From the NCBI GenBank assembly GCA_022844135.1, contig JALHMG010000021.1, forward strand, positions 1-64,000: DNA of 64,000 nucleotides. The letters run 5' to 3'. Below, in pieces: positions 62,604-64,000 of the stretch. The DNA comes from Lysobacterales bacterium. GTDB lineage: Bacteria > Pseudomonadota > Gammaproteobacteria > Xanthomonadales > SZUA-5. Within the stretch, counting starts at the first letter, position 1, and each line of letters starts with the position of its first letter. The position numbers and the translations under genes are program-made. The notes under the pieces are model-generated. The model had not been told where the DNA came from, did not search any database, and saw nothing but the letters and a program-made list of their open reading frames with translations.

Positions 62604-64000
62604 ATGCAATCGACGGATGTGACTCAGCCGAACTACTTTCACAAGGTTGTCGATTGCCAGTGGGCGTGTCCTGCGCATACGCCGGTTCCCGAATACATAC
62701 GCTTGATCGCAAGCGAGCGGTACGCGGACGCGTACATGGTGAACTGGAAATCGAATGTGTTTCCGGGGATTCTGGGGCGCACCTGCGATCGGCCGTGTGA
62801 GCCGGCGTGTCGTCGCGGTCGCGTTGAAGAGAGCGCGGGTCACGCGCCGGAGCCGGTGGCGATTTGTCGGCTGAAACGCGTCGCGGCGGATTACAAGGGC
62901 GATATCTCGGCTCTGATGCCGCCGCTCGATGTGGCGCCCAACGGCAAGCGCATTGCGTGCGTGGGCGCGGGCCCTGCATCGTTAACCGTGGCGCGCGATC
63001 TGGCGCCGCTGGGCTACGAGATCACGGTGTTCGACAGCGAGGCGAAGGCGGGCGGATTTATTCGCTCGCAGATACCGCGTTTTCGTCTGCCCGAGAGTGT
63101 GATCGATGAGGAAGTGGCGTACGCGACGCGCGGGCATGTGCACTTCAAAGCGGGGCAGCGCGTCGACTCGCTGCGCGCGTTGATCGACCAAGGATACGAC
63201 GCGGTGTTTATCGGCTGCGGCGCGCCGCGTGGGCGCGATTTGCCGCTGCCGGGTCGCGCGGAAGCGAAAGCGAATATCCACCTCGGGATCGACTGGCTGG
63301 CGTCGGTGTCTTTTGGCCACATCACCGAGATTGGGCGGCGCGTCATTGTGCTCGGCGGTGGTAATACGGCGATGGACTGCTGCCGCTCGGCGCGACGTTT
63401 GGGTGGGCAGGAAGTCACCGTCGCGGTGCGTTCGGGTTTTGAGGAGATGAAGGCCAGCCCGTGGGAAAAAGAAGACGCAATCCACGAGGGCATCCCGATT
63501 CGCAATTTCCTCGTGCCGCTGGAATTTTTGCACGAGGATGGCCGTTTGATCGGCATGCGCTTTCAGCCGGTGAAACCGGAGATCGACGCGCGCGGGCAGC
63601 GGCAGTTGGTGCCCACGGGCGAGGGCGATGTGGTCATCGATTGCGATGATGTGTTGATCGCAGTTGGGCAAGAAAACGCCTTCCCCTGGATCGAGCGCGA
63701 TCTGGGTTTGGAGTTCGATCGTTGGGGTCTGCCGGTGCTTGATGCGGCTACGCACCAATCGACCTTGCCGAAGGTGTTCTTCGGTGGCGATGCGGCGTTC
63801 GGGCCGAAGAACATCATCTGGGCGGTGGCGCATGGCCACGAGGCGGCGATCAGCATCGATCGGTTTGTGCGCGGCGAAGCGCTGCTGCCGCGCCCGGCGC
63901 CGGGCACAACGCTCGTATCGCAGAAGATGGGCATCCACGAGTGGAGCTACGACAACGACATCTCCAACGCCGCACGCAACAAAGTTCCGTGGGCGCCGAG
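62604..64000 (+). CDS. GltD-like FAD/NADPH oxidoreductase (3' end outside window)
   Basis: At least 465 residues are visible and the frame is still open at the window edge. The N-terminal iron-sulfur region has cysteines at 18 and 22 (DCQWACPAHTPVPEY), then GRTCDRPCEPACRRGRVEE and PVAICRLKR. The FAD site reads CVGAGPASLTVARDLAPLGYE and the NADPH site VIVLGGGNTAMDCCRS, with AVGQENAFPW and FFGGDAAFGPKNIIWAVAHGHEAA near the end. This is the small-subunit (beta) fold of glutamate synthase and related dehydrogenases such as PreT; which enzyme cannot be fixed without the neighbouring gene. GGGAGG precedes ATG 62604. Confidence 0.9.
   Translation, partial: MQSTDVTQPNYFHKVVDCQWACPAHTPVPEYIRLIASERYADAYMVNWKSNVFPGILGRTCDRPCEPACRRGRVEESAGHAPEPVAICRLKRVAADYKGDISALMPPLDVAPNGKRIACVGAGPASLTVARDLAPLGYEITVFDSEAKAGGFIRSQIPRFRLPESVIDEEVAYATRGHVHFKAGQRVDSLRALIDQGYDAVFIGCGAPRGRDLPLPGRAEAKANIHLGIDWLASVSFGHITEIGRRVIVLGGGNTAMDCCRSARRLGGQEVTVAVRSGFEEMKASPWEKEDAIHEGIPIRNFLVPLEFLHEDGRLIGMRFQPVKPEIDARGQRQLVPTGEGDVVIDCDDVLIAVGQENAFPWIERDLGLEFDRWGLPVLDAATHQSTLPKVFFGGDAAFGPKNIIWAVAHGHEAAISIDRFVRGEALLPRPAPGTTLVSQKMGIHEWSYDNDISNAARNKVPWAP

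Overview
The window reads as a chromosomal segment of a GC-rich gammaproteobacterium. The gene set (gpsA-secB, rdgB-hemW, an NtrY/NtrX-like pair, a ZnuD-type zinc receptor, comEC, the many scattered short repeats) and codon use fit the Xanthomonadales/Lysobacterales best; that placement is inference, since no rRNA or marker gene is present. I see no tRNA, rRNA, CRISPR array, prophage or transposase gene.

Layout. 0-6 kb: an edge copy of a mobile repeat abutting a GmrSD-type DUF262/DUF1524 restriction protein, then a complete bacterial lipoxygenase and a MATE exporter. 6-13 kb: a minus-strand secretion/uptake cluster with a DUF4331 protein, a TPR protein, a HupE/UreJ-like permease, a small one-helix protein, a TonB receptor and a DUF4198 protein, possibly a metal-uptake system. 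13-19 kb: gpsA-secB, a sigma-54 response regulator with its NtrY-like kinase, and a secreted cysteine-pair repeat protein. 19-21 kb: a beta-hydroxyacid dehydrogenase pseudogene broken by two copies of one 246-bp miniature transposon. 21-31 kb: galU, an SDR with a divergent LysR regulator, xdhABC and a probable adenine deaminase (together an adenine to urate route). 31-47 kb: molybdopterin oxidoreductase, a PRMT-like methyltransferase, comEC, c-di-GMP proteins, the ybdL-yafV transaminase/amidase pair, Uma2, pyruvate kinase, rdgB and hemW. 47-55 kb: znuD under two overlapping Zur-like dyads, a 0.9-kb duplicated repeat block, then yhhQ, a Ycf46-like ATPase, a MltD-like transglycosylase and a thioesterase, and a GH18-like protein.

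55.7-61.9 kb holds the most unusual locus: four co-directional, mostly overlapping genes encoding a TIR-domain protein, a MoxR-type AAA+ ATPase, a degenerate vWA domain fused to a formylglycine-synthase-like (FGS, C-type-lectin fold) domain, and a second free FGS protein, with a hicBA toxin-antitoxin pair just downstream. The combination resembles MoxR/vWA-centred conflict systems with a TIR effector. Both FGS domains lack the catalytic cysteine pair and are followed by strong hairpins.

A second theme is a family of CTAG/CTAA-targeted miniature elements (four copies or parts). In the broken dehydrogenase, removing both elements and one target duplication from each restores a perfect 296-codon reading frame, which fixes element ends and target-site length from sequence alone. 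The window ends inside a GltD-like flavoprotein that starts at 62604.
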